A stretch of 64,000 nucleotides of DNA. It comes from Vicinamibacterales bacterium. Its GTDB lineage: Bacteria > Acidobacteriota > Vicinamibacteria > Vicinamibacterales > Fen-181. Where the stretch lies: contig DASXVO010000039.1 in NCBI GenBank assembly GCA_036504215.1, positions 117,309 to 181,308 on the forward strand, read 5' to 3'. The position numbers were made by a program, and so were the translations under genes. Every line of letters starts with the position of its first letter. Within the stretch, counting starts at the first letter, position 1. The notes beneath the pieces were generated by a model. That model made no database searches. It was not told where the DNA came from and saw nothing but the letters and a program-made list of their open reading frames with translations. Shown piece by piece: positions 62,724-64,000 of the stretch.

Positions 62724-63139
62724 AGCGCGGGAAGGAGAGCCGCACCGGACGGAGCGGCGGCGGGCCTGGCCGCACGTGACGGCCTCGCGGACGACTGGGC
62801 CCGTATTGCCAGGAGGTTCCTCGATGACTGCCGTGGAACGACTCCTGGAGCGTCGAGCCCGATGGGGCAGCACTCGCGCCGTGCGCTCTCCTGGCCCGAG
62901 ATGATCCACCGCGTCTGCTCGTTCACGACCCACGCGCCGGTCTCCCCGAGCGCTCCCTGCTCCTGATCGCCCGCCGCCATCTGTCCGATCCCGTCCGCGA
63001 TCCGACCTTGGCCTTCGGTGAACTCGAATCCTGGCGTCCACGGCAAGCGCCTTGACACGATTCGAACATTCAACCATATTGTTCGATGAGTTGAACAACG
63101 ATACCCCCCTCCCGGACACTTCACGCTGGAGACGCATCA
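62724..63139. other. intergenic region before the TetR operon
   Basis: A 416-base region with no credible gene. Its last 90 bases hold a strong promoter (63052-63080) and overlapping inverted repeats (63063-63095). The rest shows nothing recognisable. Confidence 0.5.
63052..63095 (+). promoter_or_regulatory. consensus promoter and likely TetR operator
   Basis: TTGACA (63052-63057), a 17-base spacer and CATATT (63075-63080). Inverted repeats overlap the -10: CGAACA (63063-63068) with TGTTCG (63080-63085), and TTCAAC (63069-63074) with GTTGAA (63090-63095). A repressor bound there would block the promoter. The TetR gene starts 45 bases downstream, so self-repression is likely. Confidence 0.65.
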
Positions 63140-63772
63140 ATGACCGCTGCCGAACGTCCTCGAACGAGAGCCGACTCGACACTCGGAGACTCCGACTACG
63201 TGGCCAGGCAGGAGCAGATCCGGACGAGGGCCCGGGAGATCTTCGCCCGGCACGGCTATCGGAAGACCACCATCGAAGACATCGGCAAGGCGTGCGGGCT
63301 CGGCAAGGCCGCCTTGTACCACTACTTCTCCAGCAAGGAGGAGATCTTCGCCGCGGTCGTCCGAGCCGAGGGCGATAAGGTGCTCGCGCAGATTCGCGCC
63401 GCCGTCGGCGCGGCGGGCGACCCCAGGGCCAAGCTCGTTGCGGCGCTCAGGACGAGTTTCAGGGCGGTCAGTGCCAGAGTCGGCGAGATCATCGAGAACA
63501 AGGGCGCCGCGGAACTGAGGGAGTCGCTGCCGCTCGCGGCCCGGTACCTCCAGCACCTCCTCGACGAAGAAGTCGAGATCCTTCGGAAGATTCTCGCGGA
63601 AGGCGCGCGTAGGGGCGTCTTCAAGAAGATCAGTTCGCCATCTGTCCCGCTGCTCATCATCTCCGGCCTGCGGGGCGTCGAGTCGCACCTCCTCGACTTC
63701 GAAGACCCGCCGCAGCTGGACGATGCCATTGACGCGATCCTGGAGCTCTTCCTGGAAGGACTCTGCCGATGA
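63140..63772 (+). CDS. TetR/AcrR family transcriptional regulator
   Basis: A 210-residue repressor. After a 20-residue polar start, the TetR helix-turn-helix is plain: IRTRAREIFARHGYRKTTIE, then DIGKACGLGKAALYHYFSSK and EEIFAAVV. The remaining 140 residues are the helical ligand-binding domain. It heads an operon with a lipoprotein gene (ATGA overlap) and one more gene at the window edge, and is preceded by inverted repeats over its own promoter. TetR genes next to lipoproteins and membrane-fusion proteins usually control efflux pumps, which is the likely role here. The effector is unknown. Confidence 0.93.
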   Translation: MTAAERPRTRADSTLGDSDYVARQEQIRTRAREIFARHGYRKTTIEDIGKACGLGKAALYHYFSSKEEIFAAVVRAEGDKVLAQIRAAVGAAGDPRAKLVAALRTSFRAVSARVGEIIENKGAAELRESLPLAARYLQHLLDEEVEILRKILAEGARRGVFKKISSPSVPLLIISGLRGVESHLLDFEDPPQLDDAIDAILELFLEGLCR

Positions 63773-63972
63773 GATGCCACGACGCGAACCTTTCCTCCGT
63801 TCCCGTCTTCCGAACGATCGCCTGTCTCGCCTTCCTGCTTCCAGCGGCCGGCTGCACGCGGCCGGCGACTCTGCCTCCGGCGCCCGTGCCGAACGTGGTC
63901 GCGGCGCCCGTGGTTGTGGGCGATCACGTAGAACCGCAGCTTTCTGAACCGCGGTCGACGTGTTGCGAATGA
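63769..63972 (+). CDS. short lipoprotein, coupled to the TetR gene
   Basis: A 67-residue product. It has a lipoprotein signal, TIACLAFLLPAAGCTRP, with the acylated cysteine near residue 29. After that come only 38 residues (PATLPPAPVPNVVAAPVVVG and onward), ending STCCE. The start overlaps the TetR stop (ATGA) and its stop overlaps the next start. The opening looks like that of RND membrane-fusion proteins, which have Pro-rich segments then VxVxxVxxxDV, but it stops early. Either it is a genuine short lipoprotein or a frameshifted fusion-protein gene; the reading cannot decide. Confidence 0.55.
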   Translation: MRCHDANLSSVPVFRTIACLAFLLPAAGCTRPATLPPAPVPNVVAAPVVVGDHVEPQLSEPRSTCCE

Positions 63973-64000
63973 ATCCTTCCTGGATCGGTCTTCTCTCCTG
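63969..64000 (+). CDS. start of a further operon gene, cut by the window edge
   Basis: An ATG at 63969 overlaps the lipoprotein stop as ATGA and continues MNPSWIGLLS to the window end. Ten codons cannot be assigned. The coupling and the TetR context make an efflux component likely. Confidence 0.4.
   Translation, partial: MNPSWIGLLS

Overview
This is a G+C-rich chromosomal window from a Gram-negative bacterium. I infer a member of the Acidobacteriota, probably Vicinamibacteria-like. The grounds are two TonB-dependent receptors that start with a carboxypeptidase-regulatory-like domain, a secreted subtilase ending in repeated H-x-x-E-L-R units, several small secreted proteins of the type common in that phylum, and many unlinked single genes on both strands. 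No rRNA, tRNA, CRISPR array, insertion sequence or prophage was seen, so it reads as core and lightly accessory chromosome. Assignment to a phylum is inference, not proof.

Layout. 1-3.9 kb: 5-oxoprolinase subunits PxpB (partial) and PxpA, facing away from an M24 peptidase and a sodium:solute symporter (peptide and amino acid use). 4.0-5.2 kb: small stress proteins (YggX, a four-cysteine protein, a KGG-repeat protein). 5.2-11.7 kb: a molybdopterin oxidoreductase divergent from a corrinoid methyl-transfer set (B12-activation-like protein, non-pyrrolysine MttB-family methyltransferase, corrinoid protein), followed by an APC permease. 12-17 kb: HI0933-type flavoprotein, GarR-like reductase, ProX-type tRNA deacylase, POT-type transporter and an internally deleted BtuB-like receptor. 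18-22.6 kb: PheA, NadE, YbaK and small envelope proteins. 22.6-28.5 kb (minus): an RsbU-like phosphatase with receiver, then a tightly overlapping trio made of a kinase/M23/aminotransferase fusion, a PAS histidine kinase and a YigZ-like protein. 28.5-31.6 kb: MurG fused to a HEAT-like tail, and MraY. 31.6-39.7 kb: phosphoesterase, CBM9-like protein, sigma-54 activator, HD-GYP protein, cytidylate-kinase-like protein and DEAD-box helicase. 39.8-50.1 kb: TonB receptor, cysteine-rich PAS protein, PRPP synthetase, a tandem pair of unrecognised P-loop proteins, OPA-type transporter, adenosine deaminase, membrane glycosyltransferase and a flagellin-tail-like small protein. 50.3-64 kb: subtilase, SagB-type nitroreductase, SGNH-like hydrolase, LysE transporter, M3 lipoprotein peptidase, a large TonB receptor, DinB protein, and a TetR regulator heading a lipoprotein operon that runs off the window.

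Themes. Genes sit close together, often with 4-base ATGA or GTGA overlaps. At least eight genes have an extended -10 element (TG-N-TAnnnT), in a few cases so near the start codon that the mRNA would be leaderless. The least familiar content is the tandem P-loop pair (44.1-45.6 kb), the kinase/M23/aminotransferase operon (23.9-28.5 kb), the corrinoid cluster with its cysteine-tailed activator (7.4-10.3 kb), and an identically spaced four-cysteine motif in two unlinked PAS proteins (25.1 and 42.7 kb).
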